Position numbers and translations under genes: made by a program | Shown: piece by piece, positions 22,621 through 33,116 of the stretch | Numbering within the stretch: position 1 is the first letter of the stretch | How the letters are laid out: the number at the start of each line of letters is the position of its first letter | The notes under the pieces: model-generated | Seen by the model: only the letters and a program-made list of their open reading frames with translations | Databases searched by the model: none | What the model was told of the DNA's origin: nothing | Origin: Saccharum officinarum | Taxonomy: Eukaryota > Streptophyta > Magnoliopsida > Poales > Poaceae | Length of the DNA: 64,000 bases | Direction: 5' to 3' | NCBI GenBank assembly: GCA_020631735.1 | Contig: CM036160.1 | Coordinates: 115,178,680 to 115,242,679, forward strand

Positions 22621-24174
22621 ACTAGAAAAAATACCCGTGCGTTGCAACGGGACACATAGTTTATTGAATTGTCAATTATACGACTTTTGACTAAATTGAC
22701 ATGTGTTTCAAGTCGTCTTCAAATCGACTGTGTTTTGATCTAACTCGTACAAACATTGTTGTACATTATTATTACAATATTTTTAAACCCATAAATATTG
22801 TTATTTATTATTACAATATAACGTGGCACCCTCTATAATTTGTAGAAGACTGGTTGTGCAACAATCAAAAGTCTCTCCCATATCCATACTATACTATCCT
22901 TCTTTTTCGATTGTATTGTATCCTTTCTTTTCCTTTTATAAATTTTAGTTTACTTTTACAGATACAAAAACACTATATACATTGAAATATTTATGTATAA
23001 TTTTATTTATGCTTGATATATATTTTTTTAGGAATTACATAGTACAACGCATACACTTAAACACACGCACCCTCACCCATATGAACACACGTACGCAAAA
23101 CCTACCCCTACGAGCACCTTCGAATGATTGAACCGACAGATCACGAGATTCACGAAGATACTACAGGTGCATCGCTATCGACGGGGGCGTCGCCTACCTG
23201 ATAAACAATTAAAATATTTATTAATAATTATGTTATCTTTTTTAGGTAAGATATGCAGTGTCTTCCTGTCGACGACTCTGAGTGGTAGATGCACAGGAAT
23301 TTCTTTAATCTAGCGGTTTCTAAGATACCGCTTGAGGCGGGACTCCTTGTCGAACCTCGTCCGGGTGAGTTCGCATCGGACGCCGAGAGTGTCGTCGTGC
23401 TCCATGACGCGCAACGCCGTTTGCCGCTCCTCCGGCGTGGCCAGTATAGCTACTTGGTGCTGGTAGCTGGAAGCTCTGTTGAATCGCTACGGCCCGATGC
23501 TGTAGCTTAAGGCCGAGTTGCCGTCCTGGTCGAGGAGGCTGAGCGTGTACGCCACCACCACCAGTCATCGTCGTAGCTGTTCTGGTTCATGAGCTGGAAC
23601 TCGACCGCAGTGTCCGGTTCGGCCATGTATTTGATGTCATTGTAGCCGGTGGTCCGGCCACGTATTTGCTTTTGTAGCCGTTGGGGAAGAAGCGCAGCCG
23701 CCACTTGTGGCCGCCGGCGCTGAAGGTGCGGGACTCGATGCACTCGGCTTTCTGGATGCACCCGGAGAGATGTGAATCTGTGGCAGGCGTTGAGAGAAGC
23801 CATGGCGCCATCTAGGACGACGACTACAACTCTGATGGAGACGACATGGTCGGCGACGCACGAGATGGTAGACCACAGAGACAGGAACAAATTCTGGATC
23901 GCACATTGGCTCCGTCGACGTGAACTTATATTACTACTCCATGGCAGTCATGACTTGAGTTACAATGAGACACGACAACGTCGTAGAGAACTCAATTTTG
24001 ACGTGGTTTGGATCTCCATACGAATAGATACTGGTCACGTATGTATGTTGGGAACATATGCACGTTAATTGGGCACGTATACATATGTGGCAAATCTTAG
24101 TTGAGTAGGAGTCTTACTTACATCTTACGTGAAAATTTTACCTCTTTATTATTAAATTATTAGGTAGGTATAGA
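22621..24174 (-). mobile_element. Nested Helitron carrying a MATH-gene fragment
   Basis: On the minus strand it starts TCTATACCTACCTAATAA at 24174 and ends ..CCCGTTGCAACGCACGGGT then ATTTTTTCTAG at 22621. The flanks join as ACTTATATATA | TATAACCCCGTGCTC. The same joined sequence occurs uninterrupted at about 20285-20305, so an empty site is visible in a paralogous Helitron copy in this window. That supports both boundaries and A/T target insertion. Confidence 0.75.
23311..23818 (-). pseudogene. Captured MATH (TRAF-like) domain gene fragment
   Basis: Minus-strand frames encode a degraded MATH domain: ECIESRTFSAGGHKWRLRF then FPNGYKSKY in one frame (about 23745-23660), AVEFQLMNQNSYDDDWWWW in a second (about 23610-23550), and a C-terminal strand with ERQTALRVMEHDDTLGVRCEL in a third (about 23440-23370). 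These follow the order of a grass MATH-BTB protein's MATH domain; at least two frameshifts separate them and no BTB domain follows. It lies in the same orientation as the surrounding Helitron, as expected for a captured host fragment. MATH-BTB proteins are substrate adaptors of CUL3 ubiquitin ligases; this fragment cannot act as one. Confidence 0.65.
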
Positions 24175-24659
24175 TATATAACCCCGTGCTCATACAAATT
24201 AGAATAACTCTTATCTAGCATGATACAGAGTCCGATTCCAAAACGTATTGGGTTGTGTTTGTGACCTGGACTGATAAGCCGTGCTCATATGGGTTAGAAC
24301 GATTAGCGTCTACCAACGAGTCCAATTCCAATATATATTGGGCCAAGATCTAAAATTTCTCTCTAAAAGACTTTCATCCTATTTTTTTCTTCCACCCCTC
24401 TTGTATTTTTTTTCCTCAGCCAGTTACTATATCCGCATGATGGCACATATATATAGTCCATAACGTGGCCAACGCGCACAACATGGATCCGTTTCTATGT
24501 CCATGTGGTGGCATAGTCCATAACGTGCACGTCAACAGGAATCATGTACGTTACAAAATACAGTTAGAGTTCGAAGTGGGCAATCCAAAGACGTGGACAA
24601 ATCGAGCGAATAAAAAGGAAACTTGCCAAGTCCAAGTCCAAGGAGAGAGAGGAAAGGCA

Positions 24660-25200
24660 AATCGACCAAATAAAAAAACGTGTGGAGGGTGCATCAAATC
24701 GCCGAGTTGCGAGAGAGGCATGGCGCATTAAGGACGTGCACGCCGTTGCTCTCCTCGTCGTCGGCCATACCGCCGCGGTGCACCTCATCTTCGCTCCGGC
24801 GCGTCTTCCAGCTCCGTCACGTACAATGCTTCTCCGCCTTCCGGCCACGCGACGTCGACACGAGAGCTTCTTGAGCGGGAACCGGTGCCGGGGCGGGTCG
24901 CACTACCGCACAAGCGTCGAGAGCACAAGCAAATAGCCCAGCGTGCTTTCTCATCGAGGAAGTGTGGCCCCGCCACCGCTTGAGCGCCGAGAGCAGCCAC
25001 CTAGCTTCGTTGCATCTTGAGGCACCTGAGACACACGGGTTGCGACTTGCAAAGACACGTACTTGTGTTGTGAAGAGAGTGAGGAAGAGATGAAGCTAGG
25101 CTGAGATGTTTCATCACACAACGCCGCCATGGACCAGCTCATGCCCAACAATGGGACGCTCCAAGACGTATGCACTATAAATCGGATCCAAACAGCAAGT
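24660..25200. other. GC-rich segment inside the outer Helitron, possible second captured fragment
   Basis: Base composition rises sharply against the AT-rich Helitron body. Short frames exist on both strands, but none shows a motif I recognise. A captured gene fragment is plausible from context; no product can be named. Confidence 0.3.
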
Positions 25201-26188
25201 TGGCCTCCTCCCTCACTGTGCTGTCTCGATTCATGGGCACATCTAGCTCATGTCTATTTTGGGAGATTGCTAGCAGGAGAGGGAAGAGAATGAGCGACCA
25301 TTGACCAAACAAACAAGACACTGAATGAAGGTGAAGACTTGGCTTCGGGGGCAACGGGAATAGGATATCGCATATAAAGAAATCATAACGTGTGACCTTT
25401 TTCTTACGGTGGAAATTGATATATGCATGTCTATTTATTGTCCAATTGGGTCTAAATAAAGATATATCCACAAGCCTATGGTCTACTAACTAATCAAATT
25501 GTGAAATTAAAATCTTGAACAGTTTGTTGGCTAATTGAATTTAAATAAATATATATGCAAGCCTATGGTTTAACTAATCAAAGCGTGGATTGAAATCTTG
25601 AACAGTTTGTAGTCTAGTTGAGTCTAAATAAAGTATGCAATCCCAAATGTGTGAAAAATCGAAGATGTCTTCTGCCACAATCATCGACAGACCAATTTTT
25701 GATACGTCGGCAACTAATTCCTTGCTGACTTTAATTAAATATTAGAATCACATATTTTTATGGATCTAAAAAAGTCAAAGAACTCGATATTTAACTGTAG
25801 CAACACATGTATAATATAAAAGTTAAAACTATGATATATTTAAATCGAAATATAAATATTTTTGTGTTTCGTAACATGAGAAAAAAAATTATCATGGTCG
25901 TATTTTAATTTAATACATGATTAAGAGGACATTGTCGTATTATTGTTGTCAACGTTAGCTTATATTATGGGTGTCATGGTCATCATAAAATAAATTATAC
26001 TCCCCTATTCAAATGGTAAATCATTCCCACTTTTTAAATACATAGGTTATGTTATGTACCTAGGTATACGTAACTTCTATAAATTTTATAAAAAAATAAA
26101 ACATAAATAGATATTATGATAATTTATCGTTTTCAACGAATATTTGATAGTTTTATCTCCCGTTGCAACGCACGGGCATTTTTGCTAG

Positions 26189-27240
26189 TTACCATTGAAA
26201 CTCTCGAAACCATTTAAGTTATCTTCCTATTCTAGCTAACATGGTTTTTAAGATGAATGTGTCTTTTCCTTACTTAAAAAATTACTTAATAAGGTTTTTA
26301 AACCAAGGAAAATATCTGTAAACATTTAAAATTTACAAAAAAAAATCTAGAGAAAGCTTGCGATATGACAAGTGCAGATAAAAATATTTAGAGCTCTTGA
26401 AAACATCTCTAGAAACTTCAAAAAATAGCTTTACCTCTACAAAAATAAGAAAAATATCCAAATACATCTAGAAAATTTTCAAAACATTCTAATGTGTATA
26501 ACACATGTTTCAAAAACTTTGCACAAAGAAAATATGAGGTGCAACAACCAACAATGCGACATACATCTTTGAGCTTTGCAAGCTCTATAGCTGCAAATTA
26601 AACCTTGTACATTTGTACCCTTGTATCTATTCCTTTTTTTTTAAAAAAAAAAGGTGGGGGAAATCCCCTGCCGAGCTTTAAAAAAACAATGGAATATACA
26701 TTAATGCTGAATGTATTCATACATGTTGCATATTATGTTTTTGTTGCAAAAAGTTTTCAAAAGAAATTTACATATCAATTATAATGTTTTTAGTGATTTT
26801 CTAAAATTTTCAATATACTTTTCCATTTTTCTAGAGCTAAATATATTTTTTTCAAGTTGCCCAACCTCACTTGTGACTCTCTGTGTGTCACCTATCAGTC
26901 GCCGGATACTGGAGGACTGAGATTTATTAGCCATATCAAGCCTAAACGATGACCATGCTTAACCGAAAATTGAAATATGCAGTACATTATTTTAACCCCA
27001 ATCATTCAACCCCTAAACCACATAAACGCCACATCACGCAATCGATTTGTGAAAGTGGAACACATATGGTAAATCTGGAGAGCAACGAGATTACACTGAC
27101 TGGTAAAAATGGAAAATAAAAGTTAAATCACTAATCACCCACACCAACAGCCGTGCATGACACTCCACAACCGTAAAACGCAGGTTAAACTAAACGTACG
27201 TAATCCGAATCCGGGCCCCGCGCAGACGAGCAAACAGCAA
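26189..27240. other. AT-rich intergenic sequence
   Basis: No gene is supported. A T-run/A-run junction followed by GGTGGGGGAAATCCCCTGCC (about 26633-26675) resembles the tail of a degraded retroposon. The remainder is plain AT-rich DNA up to the protease gene's 3' region. Confidence 0.5.
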
Positions 27241-27255
27241 GCTAATCCCAGCTAA

Positions 27256-28602
27256 TCAAGCGGCGGTGCAGCGCTCGCGCGCGAAGCCGACGCGTCCGTT
27301 GGGCACGTCGAAGAGGACGCGGTGGTTCTGCTGCTGCATGCTGGCGATGACGTTGAGCACGGTGTTGACGCCGTCGGGCGCCGCGGCCATGGCCAGGCAG
27401 CTGATGGTCCCGTACGTGCTGTGGATCACCACGTTCTCCTCCGGCAGCGTCACCTGCATGCCGTCGAACAGCAGCGTCACGGGCGGCCACGCCACGGCGG
27501 TGGTGTTGAAGCACGTGTCGAAGCCTCCCAGCGAGGACACGGGCGCGCCGACGCGGCGCCGGACCTCGTCCCGCACGGCCACGTACGCCGGCGCCACCAG
27601 CCGGGTGAACATGGTGCCGGAGTCCAGCACGGTGCCCGCCCCCGTCGCCGGGTCGAACGCCAGCGCCGGCGCCGGGATGGGCACCACCTTCTTGCCCACG
27701 CGGATGCCGGTCATGTTCACGTAGTAGAGCGACGACCGGTGCGGGTTCGCCAGCAGCGGCGTCGTCTTGATGCGCTGTGGCTGGCCGTTGCGCCCGAGCC
27801 GGAGCGTCCCGGAGAAGTTGAGCGACTTGAAGCTGGGGAGGCAGTACGAGAAGGTGGCCTGGTACATGTCCCTGGTCTGCGACAGGAACGACAGCGGGCC
27901 GCGGCCGAGACCCAGCAGCCCCTGCGGCGGCGCGGCCGTGCCGGTGGCCTTCTGCAGGCATCCGAAGGTGTAGGCCTTCACGGCGTCGCCGGCGACGGCG
28001 AGGGAGTCCTGCGACAGCGCCGCCTGCAGCGAGGAGTCGGCGTAGGTGAGGCTGAAGCCGCAGGAGGCCCTGCCGGCCGGCGGGCACGCCGCGTTGGGCG
28101 CCTGCGCGCACAGCGGCGAGCCGCAGGGCACGGGTCGGTACGAGGTGGACGCCGCCGGATCGAATGGCGGCGCGGACGACGTGGGGCAGCCCGCGCAGCC
28201 GGCGCAGGGGATCCACGCGGCGTCGTTGCTGGTGTCGACGGCCAGGAGCAGCTGCTGCGGCGGGGTGCCGAGGCGGGCCCGCACCACGTACGTGGGCGTC
28301 TGCAGCAGCTGCCGCCCCGACGCGATGGGCGCGTACGCACGGGCGCGGCCACGCGCTGCCAGCGAGTCCAGGTACAGCAGCCGCGACGCGTCACGCGACG
28401 CCTGGTCCGCCAGGAAACCCGCCCACGACGGCGGCGCCGTCCCGGGGCCCAGCGGCGAGCAGGGACCGAACGCGTGCGACACCTGCAGCGTGTTCCCGGC
28501 GTCCGGCGGCGTCGCGGGGCACGACGAGCTCGAGTGCGACGCGGCCGCGCCGCCCGCGACCAGCAGCAGCAGAAGCACCGATAGCATCCTAGCACCGGTC
28601 AT
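27256..28602 (-). CDS. Apoplastic aspartic protease (pepsin A1 family, AED3/nucellin-like)
   Basis: A 448-residue intronless protein. The start is placed at the ATG at 28600-28602 because a TATA box sits about 80 bp upstream and the protein then opens with a signal peptide (MTGARMLSVLLLLLVAGG); a longer open frame to 28815 would extend past the TATA box. The two catalytic aspartates are at about residues 123 (AVDTSNDAAWIPC) and 327 (VLDSGTMFTR). The first motif is DTS-N rather than DTG-S, a form known in the AED3-like plant subgroup. A Cys-rich CAGCAGC segment follows the first motif, and N-glycosylation sites NFS and NMT are near 262 and 296. The C-terminus has IASMQQQNHRVLFDVPN, conserved in the subgroup. 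It should be secreted to the apoplast; AED3-type proteases are linked to defence, but the substrate is unknown. Confidence 0.93.
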   Translation of the reverse strand: MTGARMLSVLLLLLVAGGAAASHSSSSCPATPPDAGNTLQVSHAFGPCSPLGPGTAPPSWAGFLADQASRDASRLLYLDSLAARGRARAYAPIASGRQLLQTPTYVVRARLGTPPQQLLLAVDTSNDAAWIPCAGCAGCPTSSAPPFDPAASTSYRPVPCGSPLCAQAPNAACPPAGRASCGFSLTYADSSLQAALSQDSLAVAGDAVKAYTFGCLQKATGTAAPPQGLLGLGRGPLSFLSQTRDMYQATFSYCLPSFKSLNFSGTLRLGRNGQPQRIKTTPLLANPHRSSLYYVNMTGIRVGKKVVPIPAPALAFDPATGAGTVLDSGTMFTRLVAPAYVAVRDEVRRRVGAPVSSLGGFDTCFNTTAVAWPPVTLLFDGMQVTLPEENVVIHSTYGTISCLAMAAAPDGVNTVLNVIASMQQQNHRVLFDVPNGRVGFARERCTAA

Positions 28603-28683
28603 CTCGTGCGCGACTGCAAAAATGCCTCGACGCGTGGCGACGAAGCGAGAGTGCGAGACGGACGGTGGCGCGACGCCGTGGGC

Positions 28684-28690
28684 TATATAG
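28684..28690 (-). promoter_or_regulatory. TATA box of the aspartic protease gene
   Basis: The minus strand reads CGCTATATAGCCC, about 80 bp upstream of the chosen ATG. It decides between the two possible starts. Confidence 0.7.
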
Positions 28691-28815
28691 CGGCGGGGCA
28701 CGTGAGCGCCACTGAGGTCTGGCGACTGGCGACTCGGGCAGAGCGCGCGCGCCCGTGAGCGTTTGGCGTGGACGGACGTATCGCTGGCCATGCTAGACGC
28801 ATGGCAGTGACCCAC

Positions 28816-30580
28816 GCAGACGTCAGTCCGCTGCGCGAGCTGCGATTCGGCTGCGACAGGCGGCTGTGCACAGCTCGAAGGGGACCAAGCTGCGGCAGCT
28901 CGTGAGCGCAGGCTGTCGCTTCGGCCAGCGTACGCGCTCCACGTCGGTGTCCAGTTTCACGGTGGCTCGTCACAGACTCACAGGAGGCTTGTCTTGGCGC
29001 GGCGGTGCCCACGTGGCATGTACGGTAACGGTAGGACCAGGACGTAGACCTGGCTCATGGGCTAGCGCTACCGTACGTCTCTGTGCAGAAGGCCGGCCGG
29101 TGCATGGACATGGTGGACTGAGTGTACCATCCGTTGTGCACCTTGGGCCGGGGACGGTAACCGACTAACCGTGTCCGTGAGAGAGAGAGAGAGAGCTAGC
29201 GTGACAGAAATGGATCCGCGTCGAGCACGTCAAGGCGAAAGGTATATGGGTCACAACACAAGCCCACAGAGCCTGTGGTCGCCGCAGCGCGGGCCCGTCG
29301 GCCTGCAGGTGGGCCACGGGTAGACGACCACGCCGGCAGCCAGCCCGGCATTGCCGGATGACGCGCTCGTCAGTTTTTTTTTCATCATCAGTGAAATAAA
29401 GCTGGTGCCGTGGAGTTGGCTACGTCGGCTTTCACCGCCGTCTCGGGCTCACGCACGCTCGGCCCAAGGTGAGGCCGTCTGTTTGTGGTTGTTCCGGGCA
29501 TCTGGCCACACAGGTAGTACGACGCCATGGTCCTTGGGATCTTGGAGGGGGCGTCGCCTGTGATCGGTCGGCACACCTAACGTGCATCGGATCGCATCCA
29601 ACCAGATCGACCAAGCACTGTAGTTACCGCCTTGCCTAGCGCTAGCGGTGAGATGGATGGGTGGCTAGCAAAGGCATCGCATGAGTCATGACTGCCACTC
29701 TGCCAGCTGCCCATACCCAGCTGCGTCTGTATTCCGTAAAAAGAAAAAAGAACAATATGTTCCAGCCGCATGTATGGACCAATGTAACAAAATTGAGAGA
29801 TGGAGGAGAAAGTCCAACTTGGGTGTCTCTGAAAGTCTGAATCACTATGGCCGAGTAAAAGTTGTTCTGATTTTTTTAGACACATACATAACTTCTATTA
29901 TATACTTAACAATACTTATCTATTTCAAATTCTAAGAAACATCTTGACTTTGCTAGATGCATAACTTTTATTAAGCGCTTTCTAGATACGTAGTGAAGGT
30001 CATGTATCTACTAGTAATAAGAAACCTAAATATTTTATAATTTGGAACAAAAAGAGTATAATGTTATTTTATAATTTGGAACAAAAAGAGTATAATGTAT
30101 AAAGGTGCGTACAAAAGTTATATATCTAGAAGAAACCAGAATAACTTATTATTCAAATTTTGCATTAATAGACACAAGAGTTTCTATTGCTAAATAAGCA
30201 TCGAAATGAGCCCATCAAGATTCAAACAATTTCGATTTAGGGACAATAAGATAGAGTATGATTTTAGAAAAATCTAAAACTAGTTTCTTAATTTTTCGAG
30301 GTAAAGAAAAAATTTTAAGATTAAACAAGATTTTATGTTTTTAATTGCATTATATTCCATGTATAGATGTTTGAAATTTTATTTCTAAGAATTTTTTATA
30401 TATATTTCTAGTCCTATTTAACCTTCCAAACTTTTAGCTTAGTTCTATTTACCTTCGGACGTGGCACCACATTAGCAAAATAATAATTAAAATCACAAAA
30501 GGTAGAAAAATAAATGATTTTAAAAGTTGAGAAGTAAAAAAAACTGATTTTATAGTTTAGGGAGCAAAAATCAAACAACT
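28816..30580. other. Intergenic region between protease gene and unknown gene
   Basis: 28816-29400 is GC-rich promoter-like sequence with a (GA)n run at about 29180-29195. 29400-29870 is mixed sequence with no supported gene. From 29870 it is AT-rich; a 36-bp unit ending TTATAATTTGGAACAAAAAG then AGTATAATG is present twice in tandem at about 30033-30098, and its consensus resembles the end of a Stowaway-type MITE. Confidence 0.45.
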
Positions 30581-30581
30581 C

Positions 30582-32313
30582 AAGTCGGACGACCCGTAGC
30601 TGAGGAGTATAGGAACAAGAAGAACCCCGCGCACTCTCTAGATTTTGGGGCCGGCGGGCAAGGTGTTGCAGCAGTGGCGGTCTGGACGGTAGGAATGCAG
30701 GGCTCGCTTGCTCCCACAGATCCAGTAGTTGGTGTTACATCGGAGCATGGCGAACAACCTGACAAGATTGTCCATGGCTTCAATGACGGAGAAATCGAAG
30801 GCCTCCACTGGAGTGATGCTCAGTTCAGAGAACAGATCCACGTTTATATGGACAAGTTGAACTTTAGTCTCCCCGATGAAGATGATGATTTTTGGTCCGT
30901 CTACGATGATCAAGAACTTGAAAAGCTCAATGAACGGCTTGCCCTGCACCACATCAGAGCTCACAAGGTATCTATTAATATACTACACATTACACATGGG
31001 ATGTGGGAAGACACTGCAAATATTACTTTCTGCATATTTGAACCCTGGTTTATTTTACTTTCTGCACCTTCCATAGATATCACAGGGAGCACTGCTTGAG
31101 AAACTGGTCGATGCAAAGTTGATTGAGGAGTACCCTCCAACCACTCTTGAGGACCAGGCATACTTTGAGTGATACGAGAAAGATTTTGAATGGTACTTTG
31201 ATCCCAAATGCTGCAGCTTTGTTGGCTTCCAGGACTACCAGCGCCTGGTACTTCGTGAAGATGTACGTAATTTTACTCCTTGCAACTATATCAGTGTTCA
31301 TTTATCTTGTACAAACGTATTTTGTGGCCATAACCACTTTAATTTGGGCTGTAGAGCTTTCCGAAGGGTAGTCTCCTGTAGACTTAGACTCCTAGATTAG
31401 TTTATTACCCCCAATAATGGTGGCTTGCCCAACTTGCAAAGGTTGTTCTTCCTCAATGTTCACCACTGAGCTGCTAACAAGACGCAAGTCACTTCATTTC
31501 TGAACCTGAATTTGATTCCGCTTGCGTTGTTACTAGCAAGCCATTTCTTACTGGCAATGTTTTATGTGTGCAGACACAATATCTACACTGGGACAATTAT
31601 CATAAAACTTACATGACATACCAAGGTGACCAAGAATACGTCAAGTTCTATGAAACGATATCAAGTAAAACTAAGGTATGAATTTTGTGAGCAGCTGTAA
31701 TTAACTTGTTATATGTCATCTTTGTTTGATGGCTTTTTTTGTTACATGCAGTGGCTTGAAAATTTCGTGGAAGCTAGCACGTATGAGGTAGGCATCCCCA
31801 ATAAGTATCATGTGGTTAATGTGCTAACTGAATATATATTGTTGATATAATCTCATGCATCACATTCTATAACTACTTTGGTTTTTAGTGGCTAAGGTAC
31901 GAGACGTTGGCAATGTATAAAGCAATGAAAATCGCAGCAGGCTGTAACAATATTCTTCCAACTTTGATTTACACTGGTTTCAATGTAATGCCCTTATCTC
32001 ACATTAATAATGGTTGCTGCAGGTGTATGGTATTTGACAATTCTATATTTTTTATGCAGGAATATTTGTGGAGCGTTAAGTGTAATAGTATATATGAAGA
32101 TTTAGCTAGTCTCTATTTAGAGATTTGGAAATGGGTCGCTAAGGAAAAGGTTTGATACTTGGTTCAGATGCTTAACTAAGCAACTTATGGTTCCCTTGTT
32201 TAACATTTTCTCCAGTTGTACATGTTTATGACAAAAGTTTCCTTTCTTCAACATTTCCTAGATGAGTTTTCTAAGTATTGTGAAGGAATTACATGATCAA
32301 GACATATGTGCCC
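30582..32313 (+). pseudogene. Unrecognised multi-exon gene fragment, truncated by an LTR
   Basis: Seven exons join in frame with GT-AG introns: about 30582-30967, 31077-31262, 31574-31675, 31752-31797, 31889-31984, 32060-32149 and 32262-32313. The product is acidic and aromatic-rich, with segments such as DDDFWSVYDDQELEKLNERL, CCSFVGFQDYQRLVLRED, YLHWDNYHKTYMTYQGDQEY and EIWKWVAKEK. I recognise no domain. There is an in-frame TGA at 31170-31172 in the second exon. The last exon runs directly into a gypsy LTR at 32314, and the 5' limit fades into AT-rich DNA without a clear start. It looks like a host gene remnant, broken at least twice. Confidence 0.6.
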
Positions 32314-32680
32314 TGTTGGATAAGATGAAAGACAAAGTCGATTCCATTTTCCTCGTGGTACTATACATGTCATATGGGGTATTTATAGGGCCCCAGTCTT
32401 TGTGTTTTACACAAAATAACTAAAATGCCCTTGACTCAAATGTTTACAACCCTTCTCAACTACAAGGGTGAAGTGGTCTTTTTCTCCTTCCAAGCCTTCA
32501 TTCTTTAGCTTGCAGTAACCAGTTTTCTTGATATCTTTGTTCAGACTTAGTCGATTCTTCCTTTGACCTTTAGAATGTTAGGTGAAGTCGAATTCTTGCC
32601 TTCGCCTTATTTTGAACCTTCCTCTGACGTCACTGGCTGGCGAAGTTGATTTTCTGGTTGGCGAAGTTGAATTCCCAATA
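32314..32680 (-). repeat. Short gypsy LTR related to the LTR at 61684
   Basis: From GATAAGATGAAAGAC (32319) on, the sequence is the reverse complement of the LTR at 61684-62355, including CCTATAAATACCCC-like and GACGTCACTGGC blocks. It lacks about 270 bp of that LTR's interior and about 24 bp next to its inner end, so it is 367 bp instead of 672. It starts TGTTGG immediately after the last exon of the unknown gene. Confidence 0.7.
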
Positions 32681-32884
32681 GCAGCCCCTCGCGGACGAAG
32701 GCCTACTCCAAAGGTCTGAATTCCGCGAAGTTTGAATTTCAAACGAAGACACAAAATGTCATCCCAAACTTTGGAGTTGGCCGTTTATGTCCATTGGTTT
32801 GAGGGATGGTTTTTATTTTTTGAAGTTGTAACAATCATGTCTGACCAACTGATGTGGGACCGTTTCGTCTGACTCGAAGCCGCC

Positions 32885-32892
32885 TATATATA
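32885..32892 (+). promoter_or_regulatory. TATA box for the second gypsy antisense ORF
   Basis: TATATATA in the context GCCGCCTATATATACTGTGCC, about 230 bp upstream of the ATG at 33117. Its placement parallels the TATA box at 17699. Confidence 0.45.
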
Positions 32893-33116
32893 CTGTGCCG
32901 CCTCTCCTTGTCCCTGCTACTTTATCGAAGGTGGGAAGGTGCTTTTGTTTTTGTGGTCTGATGCGAAGTTGATTTTATTGCGAAGTCAACCTCTTTTGCG
33001 AAGGTTCTTTTGTTTCTTTGAAGGTAAAAGTTTTGATACTTATTGATTTCTTGCCATTTTAGTTTCGAGCTTTTGTTTGTTTTTAAAATGTATTATTATT
33101 TATTTTTTGTGTTAGA

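Larger units (their letters stand above)
22502..26188 (+). mobile_element. Non-autonomous Helitron, outer
   Basis: It starts with a degenerate TTTATACCTAATAATAAAG and ends at 26159-26188 with CCCGTTGCAACGCACGGGC, a near-perfect hairpin, then ATTTTTGCTAG and T. The start lies only about 5 bp after the 3' CTAG of the preceding Helitron, giving a head-to-tail arrangement. It is interrupted by the minus-strand Helitron 22621-24174 and holds a GC-rich insert at about 24660-25200. No helicase ORF is seen. Confidence 0.6.

Noticed and set aside
23507..23906. Functional MATH protein gene
   Set aside because: The MATH motifs are spread over three frames, there is no BTB domain, and the whole lies inside a Helitron.
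24660..25200. Named gene fragment in the outer Helitron
   Set aside because: Base composition suggests capture, but no frame shows a motif I can identify, so no product is claimed.
27322..28584. Long plus-strand and alternative-frame ORFs (up to 420 codons) over the aspartic protease
   Set aside because: GC-rich third positions leave other frames open by chance; they are Arg/Gly-rich with no motif, whereas the minus-strand frame has both catalytic motifs.
32314..32400. Continuation of the unknown gene's last exon into an open frame (LLDKMKDKVDSIFLVV)
   Set aside because: From GATAAGATGAAAGAC onward the DNA is the reverse complement of the LTR at 61684-62355, so this is LTR sequence that happens to stay open.
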